A stretch of 64,000 nucleotides of DNA from Treponema brennaborense (GCA_023666275.1 JAMPCJ010000010.1:1-64000); one strand, 5' to 3'. Positions 37,181-47,535 are shown, counted from the first letter of the stretch. The notes: generated by a model not told the origin, from the sequence alone. Numbers and translations: made by a program.

Positions 37181-37825
37181 TTATTTGCGGACTACGTTGT
37201 TTTTGGGACAAATATCCGCAATCAAACAGGCATCACAGGCGGGAGCGCGGGCAGTACACACGTATCTGCCGTGCAAAATCAGCCAGTGATGAGCGTGAAG
37301 CAGATATTCGGACGGAATGCGTGCAAGCAGATCCTGTTCCACTGCCGCCGGAGTGCTTCCGCCGGACAAGCCCATCCGCGGCGAAATGCGGAGCAGATGC
37401 GTGTCAACGGGCATTACCGGCTTGCCGTAGACAACATTGAGGATGACATTTGCTGTTTTCCGTCCGACGCCGGGAAGCCGCTGCAAATCTTCCATAGTAT
37501 CGGGAACTTTTGAATGAAATTGTTCCGCCAGCATTTTGCTCATTGCAATAATGTGCTGCGCTTTTACGCGATACAAGCCGATCGACTTTATATACGGAAT
37601 AAGCCCGCTTTCGCCCAAAGCCATCATTTTTTCCGGCGTATCGGCAGCCGCATACAGCGCGGCAGCAGCTTTATTCACGCTTTTATCGGTGGCTTGAGCG
37701 GAAAGCATCACGGAAACCAGCATAGTAAACGGATTCGGTGCGATAAGTTCCGTTTTGGGCTCCGGATTTCGATTCCTGAAACGATCGAAAACCGTCCGTA
37801 TTTCCGCATCTGTTAAAAAACGCAT
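37181..37825 (-). CDS. nth: Endonuclease III
   Basis: 214 residues. The helix-hairpin-helix with the catalytic lysine (LPGVGRKTANV), the catalytic aspartate (VDTH), and the C-terminal [4Fe-4S] ligands in the pattern C-X6-C-X2-C-X5-C (last 25 residues) are all present. It removes oxidised pyrimidines and nicks abasic sites. It starts 15 bases after the metK stop, so the two form an operon. Confidence 0.96.
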   Translation of the reverse strand: MRFLTDAEIRTVFDRFRNRNPEPKTELIAPNPFTMLVSVMLSAQATDKSVNKAAAALYAAADTPEKMMALGESGLIPYIKSIGLYRVKAQHIIAMSKMLAEQFHSKVPDTMEDLQRLPGVGRKTANVILNVVYGKPVMPVDTHLLRISPRMGLSGGSTPAAVEQDLLARIPSEYLLHAHHWLILHGRYVCTARAPACDACLIADICPKNNVVRK

Positions 37826-37840
37826 ACCGGCGGCCGCAAT

Positions 37841-39010
37841 TTATTTCAGCGCTTTTTTCAGTGCGTCGGCTTTATCTGTTTTTTCCCAGCTGAATTCTTC
37901 GCGCCCGAAATGCCCGTAAGACGCAGTGGACTGATATATCGGCTTTTTCAAATCGAGCGTCTGCACAATGCCTGCCGGCGAACAATCAAAAACATTTTGA
38001 ACCGCGTCTGCGATATGCGCCGGCGGGACTGTTTCCGTTCCGAACGTATCGACCATAACAGAAACGGGGAACGGAACGCCGATTGCATAAGCAAGCTGCA
38101 CTTCGCAGCGTTCCGCCAATCCGGCAGCCACAATATTTTTTGCAATATAGCGCGCCATATATGCAGCGGATCTGTCTACTTTAGACGGATCTTTTCCCGA
38201 AAAACAGCCGCCGCCGTGCCGTCCCATGCCGCCGTATGTGTCGACAATGATTTTTCTGCCGGTCAAGCCGGTATCGCCGAACGGACCGCCGATGGCAAAA
38301 CGTCCCGTCGGATTGATGAAAAACCGTGTTTTTTCGTCAAGCAAACCGGTAGGCGCAAGTTCCGGTTTTATAATTTCTTCTATTATACTTTCTTTCAGCG
38401 TGTCATAAGCAATATCGGGGCTGTGCTGATGCGAAACAACAACCGTGTCTATGCGCAGCGGTTTTTGCCCCTCATATTCTATTGTTACCTGGCTTTTTGA
38501 ATCGGGACGGAGCCACGGAAGTTTTTTTTCTTTCCGCAGTTTGGCCGCCCGCCGCAGGATTTTATGCGCGTACATAATCGGTGCAGGCATAAGCTCCGGC
38601 GTTTCGGAACAGGCAAAACCGAACATCATTCCCTGATCGCCGGCGCCCTGCTTTCCTTGGTATTCACTGAGACCGCAGCCGGCAACTCCTTGATTTATAT
38701 CGGAAGACTGCGAATGTATCATGTTCATCACAGCCATAGAATCGCAGTCAAGTCCGAATTCCGCGTCTGTATATCCGATTTCGCGGGCAATAGAACGCGC
38801 GATGGATTGAACATCAACAAATGTGTGTGTTGTTATTTCTCCGCCGACAAGAACAAGCGCCGTTGAAGCGAACGTTTCGCAGGCAACATGGCTTTCCGGA
38901 TCATCGCGAAGACAGGCATCAAGTATTGCGTCGGAAATTTGATCACATAATTTATCGGGATGACCTTCACCGACGGATTCTGATGTAAACAAATAATGTT
39001 CTTTTTTCAT
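37841..39010 (-). CDS. metK: S-adenosylmethionine synthetase
   Basis: 389 residues. The signature hexapeptide GAGDQG (as in [13 protein letters not shown]), the P-loop-like [17 protein letters not shown] and the N-terminal [13 protein letters not shown] are all present. It makes SAM from methionine and ATP. AGGAG precedes the ATG, and a leader of about 45 bases is too short to hold a SAM riboswitch; none was seen. Confidence 0.97.
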   Translation of the reverse strand: MKKEHYLFTSESVGEGHPDKLCDQISDAILDACLRDDPESHVACETFASTALVLVGGEITTHTFVDVQSIARSIAREIGYTDAEFGLDCDSMAVMNMIHSQSSDINQGVAGCGLSEYQGKQGAGDQGMMFGFACSETPELMPAPIMYAHKILRRAAKLRKEKKLPWLRPDSKSQVTIEYEGQKPLRIDTVVVSHQHSPDIAYDTLKESIIEEIIKPELAPTGLLDEKTRFFINPTGRFAIGGPFGDTGLTGRKIIVDTYGGMGRHGGGCFSGKDPSKVDRSAAYMARYIAKNIVAAGLAERCEVQLAYAIGVPFPVSVMVDTFGTETVPPAHIADAVQNVFDCSPAGIVQTLDLKKPIYQSTASYGHFGREEFSWEKTDKADALKKALK

Positions 39011-39061
39011 ACAAAACTCCTAAACAAAACAGATATCCTCTACACAATAATGATAAAATAT

Positions 39062-39067
39062 ATTATA
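39062..39067 (-). promoter_or_regulatory. -10 box of metK
   Basis: A perfect TATAAT on the minus strand about 50 bases ahead of the start. The best -35 (TTGCAC) has only a 15-base gap, so the -35 is uncertain. Confidence 0.5.
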
Positions 39068-39111
39068 CTATCTCCAGCTTATGTGCAAGCAAAAACAAAG
39101 GGAGGCGATAT

Positions 39112-39420
39112 ATGGCTTTATATAAGACATATCATAAAACGCAAAAAACGTGTAACGTAACTTTCGAGATTTCCGCCGAAGCGGCAAAAGGTGCGAAAGA
39201 AGTATGGCTCGCAGGAGATTTCAACAGCTGGAGCAGCGTCGATACGCCGATGAAAAAACAGGCGGACGGCAGTTTCAAAACGAAGCTGACGCTTGAAACC
39301 GGAAAAGAATATCAATTCCGCTATCTTCTTGACGGCAAACAGTGGGAAAATGATTGGGCTGCCGATAAATATGTACCGGCGCCGTTTTCATGCACAGACA
39401 ATTCGGTTGTTATTGTCTGA
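39112..39420 (+). CDS. Stand-alone CBM48 (glycogen-binding/isoamylase-N) domain protein
   Basis: 102 residues, essentially a single beta-sandwich domain: VWLAGDFNSWSS, DGSFKTKLTLETGKEYQFRYLLDG and WENDWAADKYVPAPF match the carbohydrate-binding module family 48 found at the front of branching enzymes and in AMPK-beta. There is no catalytic domain and no signal peptide, so it is a cytoplasmic glycogen- or starch-binding adaptor candidate. GGGAGG precedes the ATG. It overlaps apbE tail-to-tail by 11 bases. Confidence 0.85.
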   Translation: MALYKTYHKTQKTCNVTFEISAEAAKGAKEVWLAGDFNSWSSVDTPMKKQADGSFKTKLTLETGKEYQFRYLLDGKQWENDWAADKYVPAPFSCTDNSVVIV

Positions 39421-40510
39421 CATCATGTTCCGGCAGCGGCGCGATTCTGTGAAATGATGCATCCAGCACATCGATTTTTACATCGGAATGCACCGTTGTC
39501 ATAATTTCTTTATTTTTCAATACACAGATGCCGGCAGCAATTGCGTTGCCGGAAACTTCGGCAGAAAGCAGCGCAAAGCCTTTTTCTTCGCCGAGTACAA
39601 AAACAGCGGTTGCAAGCGCATCCGCAAGCATTGAAGATTCCCCGATAACAGTACAAGACGCAAGATTATTCCGCACCGGCAAGCCTGTTGCCGGATCGAA
39701 TATATGATGATAAATAACGCCGCCACGTTCAAAATATCTTTCGTATATTCCCGATGTAACAACCGTTTTTCCGGCAAGTTCGGCCGCGATAATCGGCGGA
39801 TTTGCGGGTTCAAGCGGATTTTTTATGCCGACGCGCCAGGGCGACGGAGTGCTCCCGACAATTTTTTCGCCGAATGCATAAATATTTCCGCCTAAATCAA
39901 TGAGCGCGCGCGGGATATTCCGGCGGCGCAGTATTTTTACCAGTTCATCGGCGGCGTATCCTTTTGCGATGCCGCCTGCGTCCAAAAACATGCCTTCTTT
40001 TTCAAGAAAAACCGTACCGCAGGTTTCGTCGATATGCAGAAACCGGTAATCGACAAGCGGCAGAACCGCTTCGATTTCCGCATCCGAGGGCACGTAACCG
40101 TCGGAAACAGTTCCGGTTTCCATATCGGTAACGGAAACCTGCCACAAGCGCGCAATTGCGCCGACAGTCGGATCAAACGCGCCGCCGGTTTTTTCGGCAA
40201 TCAGTTTTGCGGCGGAAAGGACGGCAATTGTGTCCTCGGAAACAGCGACAGGATGCATTCCCGCAGCCGAGTGGATTGCGGCGATGTCGGAATCGGTTCT
40301 GTGCGCGCTCAAGCGGCTGTCTATTTCTTTTAAGCGGGCATACAGTTCATCGTACAACTCGGCAGAACCGCTGTCAAACAAATTGACGGAACAGACCGTT
40401 CCGAGCGCAAGATATGTGCGAGGCGGCATGCTGTGTTTCTGCCTGCATGACAGCAGGGAACAGATGCACAGCACAAATCGAACCGCAAAAAAAACACGGC
40501 GCATATTCAT
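39410..40510 (-). CDS. apbE: FAD:protein FMN transferase (ApbE), lipoprotein
   Basis: 366 residues. The signal peptide ends LCICSLLSC with lipidation probably at Cys22. ApbE motifs are clear: GTVCSVNLFD, FDPTVGAI, DAGGIAKGYAAD, IDLGGNIYAFG and HHIFDPATGLP. It attaches FMN to proteins such as RnfG/RnfD or NqrC on the outer face of the membrane; T. pallidum ApbE also has FAD pyrophosphatase activity. It is 14 bases downstream of aspS on the same strand. Confidence 0.93.
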   Translation of the reverse strand: MNMRRVFFAVRFVLCICSLLSCRQKHSMPPRTYLALGTVCSVNLFDSGSAELYDELYARLKEIDSRLSAHRTDSDIAAIHSAAGMHPVAVSEDTIAVLSAAKLIAEKTGGAFDPTVGAIARLWQVSVTDMETGTVSDGYVPSDAEIEAVLPLVDYRFLHIDETCGTVFLEKEGMFLDAGGIAKGYAADELVKILRRRNIPRALIDLGGNIYAFGEKIVGSTPSPWRVGIKNPLEPANPPIIAAELAGKTVVTSGIYERYFERGGVIYHHIFDPATGLPVRNNLASCTVIGESSMLADALATAVFVLGEEKGFALLSAEVSGNAIAAGICVLKNKEIMTTVHSDVKIDVLDASFHRIAPLPEHDVRQ

Positions 40511-40524
40511 CCTGCGTTTTCCTG

Positions 40525-42363
40525 CTATGGAAGCTGAACGGACGGCGGATCCTGAACCGATAAATGCAAATCGCGCAGCTGGCTTTCGTCGATTTCAGAC
40601 GGGCATTCGTCCATGGGACTGACCGCAAACGTATTTTTTGGAAATGCAATTACTTCCCGAATGGAATTTTCCCTGCACATAAGCATGCACAAGCGGTCAA
40701 GTCCGGGAGCTATTCCTCCGTGCGGCGGCGCGCCGTATTTCATTGCTTCCGTAAGAAAGCCGAATTTTTTCTGTCCTTCGGCTTCGTCGAAACCGACTAT
40801 TTTGAAAATGCGTTTTTGCAGTTCGGGATCATGAATGCGGATAGAACCTGACGCAAGTTCATAGCCGTTCAGCACCAGATCGTACAAATCGCCTTTTACG
40901 CTGCCGGGATCGGATTCCAGCGAATCGAGATATTTTTCCTGCGGCATAGTAAACATGTGATGTTCCGTATCCCATTTATTTTCGTCTTCATTCCAGGAAA
41001 ACATCGGGAAATCGATTATCCAGGCAAACGCCCAGGCGTCGGAATCGCATAAGCCGAGTTCATGGCCGATTTTCAAACGCACGGCGCCCAGCGCAGTGCA
41101 CGCGGTTTTCCGCTTTTTATCGGCAACGAATAAAAGCAAGTCGCCGGGAGCCGCGTTTAAGGAAGTGCATATTGTCCGCGCGTGTTCCGCAAAAAACTTG
41201 CCGAGCCCGCCTTCAAGCAGCGGATTTTCCGCAGAACCGGCAACTTTCATCCAGCCGAGCCCTTTTGCTTTGTAAATTTTCGCAGCGGCGTCGAGTTCGT
41301 CAATCCGTTTGCGGCTGAATTTTTCCGCGGCGCCGGGAACAACAAGCGCTTTTACCGCGCCGGCGGTTTTTCCGCTTTCATCGGGAATCAGTGCGTCTTT
41401 GAATGCCTGAAAATCACCGAGTTCCGCCATAAATGCGGCATCCTGCATTTTCAGATCAAAACGAAGATCCGGCTTATCGCTGCCGTACCAGTTCATCGCG
41501 TCATCGTAGGCAATTCGCGGAAAATGCGCAGGCAGGCGGACATTCAGCGCTTCTTCGAAAACGGCGCTCATCAGTCCTTCCGTCATCGACAGAACATCAT
41601 CCCGCGAAACAAAACTCATTTCCATGTCTATCTGCGTGAATTCCGGCTGACGGTCGCCGCGTGCGTCTTCATCGCGGTAGCAGCGGGCAATTTGAAAATA
41701 GCGGTCAAAGCCGGAACACATGAGAATCTGTTTGTACAGCTGCGGCGACTGCGGAAGCGCGTAAAATTTTCCCGGATACAAGCGGCTCGGCACAAGATAA
41801 TCGCGCGCGCCTTCCGGCGTGGATTTTATAAACGTAGGCGTTTCGATTTCATAAAAACCGTTTGCATCGAGATATTTGCGGGCAGCGAACGCGACTTTAT
41901 GGCGCAGCGCAAGATGCTGCTGCATTTTTGCCGAACGGAGATCCAAATAGCGGTATTTCAAGCGCAAATCTTCGTTCGGAATAACGGGGGAGCCGTCTTT
42001 GTTCAATTCATCAATCATAAACGGCAGAACAGCCGCTTTCCCGAGGATTTCGACGGCAGAAGCGGAAACTTCGATTTCGCCGGTAAGCATGTCCGCGTTT
42101 ATCATGGAATCGGGACGAAGCCTGACCGTTCCGCAAACCGCGACGCAGTATTCCATGCGCAGGTCTTTTGCGGAAGCGGCAAGCGCGGCGGGAGAATCCG
42201 CATCAATCACAACTTGCGTAACTCCGTATCTGTCCCGCAAATTGATAAACGTAATGCCGCCGTGTTCCCTGATACGGTGGATCCAGCCATTCAATATAAC
42301 AGTTTTTCCCTCATCCGCTTTGCGCAGCGCGCCGCAGGTATGAGTGCGTTTCATTGTTTCCAT
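40525..42363 (-). CDS. aspS: Aspartyl-tRNA synthetase
   Basis: 612 residues from the ATG at 42363. The N-terminal OB-fold anticodon domain (ILNGWIHRIREHGGITFINLRDR), class II motif 2 (FQIARCYRDEDARGDRQPEFTQIDMEMSF, in part), the bacterial GAD insertion (about 300-430) and motif 3 (GGIAPGLDRL) are present. A second ATG lies three codons in. A promoter with its -10 ending six bases before the first ATG and no Shine-Dalgarno sequence supports a leaderless start. apbE follows. Confidence 0.96.
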   Translation of the reverse strand: METMKRTHTCGALRKADEGKTVILNGWIHRIREHGGITFINLRDRYGVTQVVIDADSPAALAASAKDLRMEYCVAVCGTVRLRPDSMINADMLTGEIEVSASAVEILGKAAVLPFMIDELNKDGSPVIPNEDLRLKYRYLDLRSAKMQQHLALRHKVAFAARKYLDANGFYEIETPTFIKSTPEGARDYLVPSRLYPGKFYALPQSPQLYKQILMCSGFDRYFQIARCYRDEDARGDRQPEFTQIDMEMSFVSRDDVLSMTEGLMSAVFEEALNVRLPAHFPRIAYDDAMNWYGSDKPDLRFDLKMQDAAFMAELGDFQAFKDALIPDESGKTAGAVKALVVPGAAEKFSRKRIDELDAAAKIYKAKGLGWMKVAGSAENPLLEGGLGKFFAEHARTICTSLNAAPGDLLLFVADKKRKTACTALGAVRLKIGHELGLCDSDAWAFAWIIDFPMFSWNEDENKWDTEHHMFTMPQEKYLDSLESDPGSVKGDLYDLVLNGYELASGSIRIHDPELQKRIFKIVGFDEAEGQKKFGFLTEAMKYGAPPHGGIAPGLDRLCMLMCRENSIREVIAFPKNTFAVSPMDECPSEIDESQLRDLHLSVQDPPSVQLP

Positions 42364-42369
42364 ACGTAT

Positions 42370-42399
42370 ATAATACCGTGTTCGGCGCCATTGTTTCAA
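42370..42399 (-). promoter_or_regulatory. Promoter of aspS, predicts leaderless mRNA
   Basis: TTGAAA (42399-42394), an 18-base spacer and TATTAT (42375-42370), then six bases (ATACGT) to the ATG. Confidence 0.65.
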
Positions 42400-42488
42400 G
42401 GTTCAACAAAACGCACGGCGCAGGAAACGGCGGGGAAGCAATGCACGGCACACAGCGGCAATGTGCGCAAAACGGCTGACCGGTGATG

Positions 42489-44024
42489 TTATCTGGCAGA
42501 GAAAAAATTATACAAAGTGATGCCCAGCGTCGAAACCGAAACCGTCATTGTAACCAGCGACGAATATCGGTTGACAAAATAAATAAGCCGCGTAGCAGGA
42601 ACCGAAATAACCGCTTCGGGAGGAATCGGTTCCGTTCGTGAAATAGGATTGTTGTTCAAATCGTGTAGCTTGACTCTTCTTCCGCTTGTTGCTTCGTCAT
42701 TAAATCCGCCGGCAAGATTTATGTAATATTCATAATAACGACCGGGCACGTAGGGATATTTTCCGGGAATTTTCACCTGCCCCGCAACGACGACAAAATA
42801 CTGCTTAAACGGAATAATAAGTCTGTCGCCGCTTTCAAGCACAATATCGGCGGAAAAATCGCCTTTATACAAAATCTTCTGCAAATCAATCGGAATTACC
42901 TGCGTTCCGCGCATCACGTATGAATTTTCAAGGTCTGCCGACGGCTGAATATGCGATGCATACGTATATACCGCGGTACTAAGCGATTCTCCGCTGTAAA
43001 ACCGATGCGTAATCTTTTGAGCACCCTCGACCTGAACAGTACCCTGCACCTGAATAGAATTATCGGCATCAATGGCACCTTCTATTTCCAAAATGTTCAT
43101 TTTGTCTTTTTTGCTGAAAATCTGCACGGCATCGCCGTCTTTCAGGTCATAAGACTGCAATTCTTCAAAAGTCCCTTCCTTTGTGCTTCCCTGCAAATCC
43201 GTTTCCGAAGAAAGGCATTTTATTACAAAACGGGACGGATCGGCTTCGTTTGTAAAACCGCCGCCGTATTTTTCAACTATTTCTTTGATGCCCTCTCCGG
43301 CAAGCAGCTGGTAATTGCCCGGACGGTACACTGTTCCGGAAATAGAAACGCGGCGTTCCGCACAGCCGACCGTTATCGTACAGCCCGGTATCACATACGG
43401 ATTTTTGGTAAAATCGCCGTTCCGCGTTGCTTCGTATAAATCGCACAGGATTTCTTTGCCGTCGGGCATAAGCAGGCGCACATCGCGCAAAGACGACTGA
43501 GATGTCAATTTTCCATCCAGCACATCGGAAACACGGGAAAGACCGTACGCGTTTACCAAAGCGGATTCATTTACTTCGCCCCTAACCAGTACCGTGAACA
43601 TGCCGGGGGACGTCAGTACGAACTGTACTCCCGACAGCGGATAATTTTTGGAAACAAGTTTTTCGACTTGATCCTTGAGCGCAAGCAAAGTTTGTCCGCG
43701 CGCATTCAAAATACCCAAATTATGGACTTTCAGCATATAATTCGCATCAAGCATAAGCGTAGTGCTGACGGGCGTTGTTCCGGCGATATACGCAAGCTGG
43801 TACACATCGCCGGGCGTTGCGGGATAGTCCGACGTGGACATAGCAAGACGCAGAATGCCGGCGGAATCCCCTGACAAGTCCGTTTCTCCGAAAAGCGAAA
43901 GAGAAATACCGGAATTATTTGCCGATGAAGAAGAAGACGATGAAGTGCTTGAGAAATTTTGAGTCCAGACGGCTGAAAGCAAAAACAGACAGCATATCCT
44001 GCAAAGTTGTCTTTTTATACCCAT
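42489..44024 (-). CDS. Polysaccharide export protein (Wza-like, SLBB domains)
   Basis: 511 residues from ATG 44024 (GGAGA seven bases upstream). A signal peptide (about 1-22) and a Ser-rich linker are followed by a poly_export domain (TPGDVYQLAYIAGT, DANYMLKVHNLG) and several SLBB-type repeats (VRGEV, ISGTVYRPGNYQLL, VAGQVKIPGKYPYVPG), ending in a C-terminal hydrophobic segment. It would form the export channel for a surface or capsular polysaccharide. Its ATG overlaps the Wzz stop (TAATG), so the two are coupled. No glycosyltransferases are nearby. Confidence 0.88.
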   Translation of the reverse strand: MGIKRQLCRICCLFLLSAVWTQNFSSTSSSSSSSANNSGISLSLFGETDLSGDSAGILRLAMSTSDYPATPGDVYQLAYIAGTTPVSTTLMLDANYMLKVHNLGILNARGQTLLALKDQVEKLVSKNYPLSGVQFVLTSPGMFTVLVRGEVNESALVNAYGLSRVSDVLDGKLTSQSSLRDVRLLMPDGKEILCDLYEATRNGDFTKNPYVIPGCTITVGCAERRVSISGTVYRPGNYQLLAGEGIKEIVEKYGGGFTNEADPSRFVIKCLSSETDLQGSTKEGTFEELQSYDLKDGDAVQIFSKKDKMNILEIEGAIDADNSIQVQGTVQVEGAQKITHRFYSGESLSTAVYTYASHIQPSADLENSYVMRGTQVIPIDLQKILYKGDFSADIVLESGDRLIIPFKQYFVVVAGQVKIPGKYPYVPGRYYEYYINLAGGFNDEATSGRRVKLHDLNNNPISRTEPIPPEAVISVPATRLIYFVNRYSSLVTMTVSVSTLGITLYNFFSAR

Positions 44025-45070
44025 TACCAATTCTCCCCGTTTTTTAATTTTGCCATTGCCTGCGGATCGTTTTTGATATTTTTGAGCGCATTCAAGAAGA
44101 ATGCAATGAACACGGAAATAAAAAACGAAGCAAACGCAACGATGATGCACAGCATGCCGCGGCTCGGCTTGCTTTTTTGGTCGGGAACTTCCGCATATTC
44201 AAGCACCTGGAATGTCGGCGTTTCGCTGCTCATCGTAATTTTCAATAATTCGTATTCCTGCCGCAGCTGTTTGTATACCAATTCCTGGACTTCCATTTCA
44301 CGCTTCAGCTGCGCATATTCCAGCGCAATGCGCGGAACCAATGCCGTTGACGAAACCGCACGTCCGCTTTCCATGTCATGCATTTCTTTTTCGAGCCGAT
44401 ATATTTCTTTCAGCGTGGCGTCCTGTGTTTTTTCGAGATTTTCTTTTTTCAGCTGATTTTGATCGAGTCCCAAGTCCTTAAAGCGCATTTCAAGCTGATC
44501 CGTAGCGAAATTGACGACTTTGCAGGCAAACTCCGGATCTCTGTCCGTGAAAGACAAAGTCAGCACGCCCGTCGTATCGTCAAGTTCCGCCTCAAAAACT
44601 TTTTTCAAGGCTTTGCGGCTTTCGGCACGCAAATGTTTTTCGATTTTATATCGTTCCACAAGATCAAACGCATCCACGATTTTATCCAAAAACGAATTCG
44701 TCGAGCACAAATACACGGCAAGTTCTCCGTTTGACCCCGAAGCACCGCCGGCTTTTATTCCTGCCAGCTCGGCAAGACTTCCGAGTGAGGAAGAACTGAG
44801 CATACTGGATAAAGAGGAACCGGAAGAATCATTTGTATTTATTATCATTTCCGACTGCGGGGTATACAGATTCGGCATGAAACTTTTTTCGGAAGGCAAA
44901 ACGAGCGATAAAATCGATACGGCAAGCGCAATTATCATGCCGGAAACAGTTACGGCAATAATGAGTTTTTTGTAATGCAGCAAAACCGCACATAAATCTA
45001 TCAATGAAATTTCATCGTCTTCAGCCGGTTTTGTTTCGGGAATTTTTTGTTGGTCCAAATTGTTCTCCAT
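44024..45070 (-). CDS. Wzz-type chain-length determinant/polysaccharide co-polymerase
   Basis: 348 residues from the ATG at 45070 (MENNLDQQ). Two transmembrane helices (about 36-57 and 308-330) bracket a periplasmic domain with a long coiled coil (about 190-280), the PCP/Wzz layout. A proline-rich motif after the coil (VPDQKSKPSRGM) is typical of the family. No tyrosine-kinase domain is fused. TATATT lies four bases before the ATG and no ribosome binding site is seen. It pairs with the SLBB export protein. Confidence 0.87.
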   Translation of the reverse strand: MENNLDQQKIPETKPAEDDEISLIDLCAVLLHYKKLIIAVTVSGMIIALAVSILSLVLPSEKSFMPNLYTPQSEMIINTNDSSGSSLSSMLSSSSLGSLAELAGIKAGGASGSNGELAVYLCSTNSFLDKIVDAFDLVERYKIEKHLRAESRKALKKVFEAELDDTTGVLTLSFTDRDPEFACKVVNFATDQLEMRFKDLGLDQNQLKKENLEKTQDATLKEIYRLEKEMHDMESGRAVSSTALVPRIALEYAQLKREMEVQELVYKQLRQEYELLKITMSSETPTFQVLEYAEVPDQKSKPSRGMLCIIVAFASFFISVFIAFFLNALKNIKNDPQAMAKLKNGENW

Positions 45071-45230
45071 TGGGAATATAGATCGGCAGCCATGAATACA
45101 CCGCCGCAAAAATTTGACGCAGCAGCTGCGCCTGTGTTTTCGGCGTGTTTACACAATTTTCATACCGCAAATACAAGCGGGATTATACAGAATATCGGGT
45201 TCCGTTGCAATACAACAACATGCACGGCTT

Positions 45231-46151
45231 TTACGCGGACGGCGGCATCGAAAAAAACACGGAAAAGAAATGCATAATGCTTCCGGCAATAACAAACAAA
45301 TGCCAAATGCAGTGCGTCCATTTTATTTTTTTCAGCGCGTAAAAAATAATTCCGATTGTATAGCATAATCCGCCGGCAAGCAGAAATATCAGGCTGCGGG
45401 CAGGAAGCACGGCGCACATCGGTTTTGCCGCGAAAACAATCAGCCAGCCCATGAGCAGATACGTTATGCCGGAAAGCATCCGCATTTTGCTGCCGAAAAT
45501 TGCATAAAACACGACGCCGGCTGCCGCAAGCCCCCAAATAATGCCGAAAATCGTCCAGCCGAGCGCGCCGCGGAGCGAAGCCAGACAATACGGCGTATAT
45601 GTGCCGGCTATCAATATATAAATAGAAGAATGATCGAAAACCGCGAATACCTTTTTTGCCCCGTAAGGCGTAAGCGCGTGATACAATGTGGACATCAAAT
45701 ACAGCAGAACCAGAGCAGATCCGAAAATCGAGCAGCCGACCGTATAATTTACGCGAAGCGGCGGCGGCACAACCGCAGCGGCGCGGACCAACAGCAATAC
45801 AAGCGCGGCTATGGAAAGCCCCGCGCCCACGCCGTGCGATACGGAATTGAATATTTCTTCCGCTGTCGAGTACTGCTTCGGGATTGCCGCATATTCCGCA
45901 CGTTTTGCCTCGCGGATGCGGCGGCGGTTCTCTTTGCGGCAGGCTTTATCCATTGCCTTTTTGCCGCCTGCGGAAAGTTCCGTGCGCAGTTCACACTTTA
46001 TGTCCGCGACAGCAGCTTTTGCCTGCTTTTTTACGGCTTTAATGCGCGCTTTCGCTTCGCGGCGGAGCGAATTTCTTTGCGCGGCGGATATTTGTTCCGT
46101 TATTTTTTCGCCGCAAGCACCGCTGCTGTGAGCATTTTTTTCTTCAATCAT
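45231..46151 (-). CDS. Hemolysin III/YqfA family membrane protein with N-terminal extension
   Basis: 306 residues from ATG 46151 (AGGAAA upstream). The C-terminal part (about 95-306) has seven transmembrane helices and the PAQR/HlyIII zinc-site motifs ([40 protein letters not shown]). The first 93 residues are a charged, Lys/Arg/Ala-rich, coiled-coil-like extension not usual in this family. It overlaps the upstream methyltransferase gene by 8 bases. The cellular role of bacterial members is not settled; haemolysis is only a historical name. Confidence 0.85.
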   Translation of the reverse strand: MIEEKNAHSSGACGEKITEQISAAQRNSLRREAKARIKAVKKQAKAAVADIKCELRTELSAGGKKAMDKACRKENRRRIREAKRAEYAAIPKQYSTAEEIFNSVSHGVGAGLSIAALVLLLVRAAAVVPPPLRVNYTVGCSIFGSALVLLYLMSTLYHALTPYGAKKVFAVFDHSSIYILIAGTYTPYCLASLRGALGWTIFGIIWGLAAAGVVFYAIFGSKMRMLSGITYLLMGWLIVFAAKPMCAVLPARSLIFLLAGGLCYTIGIIFYALKKIKWTHCIWHLFVIAGSIMHFFSVFFSMPPSA

Positions 46152-46917
46152 CTTTTTTCCTATTTTGCCGCACTGTTTCATACAGCAGTATGCCCGCGGC
46201 AACAGACACATTCAGGCTGTCGAGCCTGCCGCACGTAGGAATCGAAACCATTGCATCGCAATGCTGCCGCAGCAGCCTGCCGATTCCGCGTCCCTCACTC
46301 CCCATAATAAGCACCGTCCGAGCGGCAAACGGAACGTCTTCAGCGGCAGTGCCCGAAGCATCCGCGCCGTAAATCCAGTAGCCGGCGGCTTTTAATTGTT
46401 CCGCGGCGCGCACAAGGTTCGGCACAACCGCAATCGGCACCCAGGCGCTTGCACCGGCACTTGCGCGGGCAACTACTTCCCCATCTTTTGCGCTGTGACG
46501 GGAAGGCAGCACCAGCAAATCAACGCCGAATTGATCGCAGCTCCTGATAACCGCGCCGATATTATGCGGATCGGTAACCGAGTCAAGCACGACAACAAGC
46601 GAACGGGACTCGGCAGACGCTTCCGCATGGTTTGCTATAAATGCATCGAGCGCTGCCGTGCGGGCGGCGTTATCGGCTGCCAGCTGCAAAATAATGCCGC
46701 GGTGATCCCGCGCCGTTTCCGGCAATGACGCGGCGGCGGCATCTAATTCCGCAAGCGGCACGGCACGGCACGGAATGCCGCGCTCGGCCGCCGAGGCGCA
46801 GATTTTTTTTACGCGCGGTCCCGGATTCGCGAACAAAACAGTCATTCCGCTTCGTTCTTCCGGCAGCGATGCTTTTATGCGTTCTTCAATGGCATGAAAA
46901 CCGGTTATATATTTCAA
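46144..46917 (-). CDS. TrmH/SpoU-family RNA 2'-O-methyltransferase (RlmB-like)
   Basis: 257 residues. An N-terminal L30e-like substrate-binding domain (about 1-80) is followed by the SPOUT domain with the knot motifs [40 protein letters not shown] and [23 protein letters not shown]. RlmB methylates G2251 of 23S rRNA in E. coli; the exact target here is not proven. It follows the SEC-C gene on the same strand and overlaps the hemolysin III gene. Confidence 0.9.
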   Translation of the reverse strand: MKYITGFHAIEERIKASLPEERSGMTVLFANPGPRVKKICASAAERGIPCRAVPLAELDAAAASLPETARDHRGIILQLAADNAARTAALDAFIANHAEASAESRSLVVVLDSVTDPHNIGAVIRSCDQFGVDLLVLPSRHSAKDGEVVARASAGASAWVPIAVVPNLVRAAEQLKAAGYWIYGADASGTAAEDVPFAARTVLIMGSEGRGIGRLLRQHCDAMVSIPTCGRLDSLNVSVAAGILLYETVRQNRKKDD

Positions 46918-46966
46918 TGCAGGCGCCGCCTTTCGTTATTTTCGGCGGCGGGAATGAAATAAATTT

Positions 46967-47461
46967 TCAGCGTCCGCAGCATTTTTTGTACTTTTTGCCG
47001 GAACCGCACGGGCATAAATCGTTCCGTCCGATTTTCGCGCCCTCGCGGACAATCATTTCAGGGACAAGCGAACCCGATTCATACAGCCAGTCCCCGTCTT
47101 TTTTCACGAAGCGGGAAATTTCATGGTGCACGTCCCGCATGCCTTTGCGCGTGTATGTCGCCGTAAATTCCACGGTACCTTCGTCATCATCGGCGGAACC
47201 TTTTTCCGTGCGGATGATTTTCAAACCGTGCCAGACGGATTCTTCGCTCCATTTGCGGGTTTCCTCAAGATCGATTTCGCCTTCGCCTTCAGTCGGGACG
47301 CAGGTTTTCACGATAAAGTCTATTTCATGCATGACATACGCCGAATAGCGGGCGCGCATCAGCATTTCCGGAGCTGCGGCTTTTTCTTTTCCGGAAATAA
47401 TACATCCGCAGCACGCGGCATATTCTTTGCCGGAGCCGCACGGGCAAATTGTTTCTTTCAT
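46967..47461 (-). CDS. YchJ-like SEC-C motif protein
   Basis: 164 residues. Two SEC-C zinc motifs sit at the ends, [14 protein letters not shown] (about 6-19) and [14 protein letters not shown] (about 150-163), around an NTF2-like domain with the YchJ signature MRARYSAYV. YchJ is a small zinc protein of unknown role. TATACT lies nine bases before the ATG with no Shine-Dalgarno sequence, a near-leaderless start. Confidence 0.88.
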   Translation of the reverse strand: MKETICPCGSGKEYAACCGCIISGKEKAAAPEMLMRARYSAYVMHEIDFIVKTCVPTEGEGEIDLEETRKWSEESVWHGLKIIRTEKGSADDDEGTVEFTATYTRKGMRDVHHEISRFVKKDGDWLYESGSLVPEMIVREGAKIGRNDLCPCGSGKKYKKCCGR

Positions 47462-47535
47462 ATTATTCAGAGTATACTAAAAGCGCATTGAAATGCAACC
47501 GCAGTGCCGCAATTAAAGCGTCCCCGCATATTCGG

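Noticed and set aside
39011-39111. SAM riboswitch ahead of metK
   Set aside because: The leader after the TATAAT is only about 45 bases and lacks the multi-stem structure of any SAM riboswitch class.
41182-42486. 434-codon plus-strand frame opposite aspS
   Set aside because: Antisense shadow of a clearly conserved gene; Phe/Arg/Lys-rich composition typical of such frames here.
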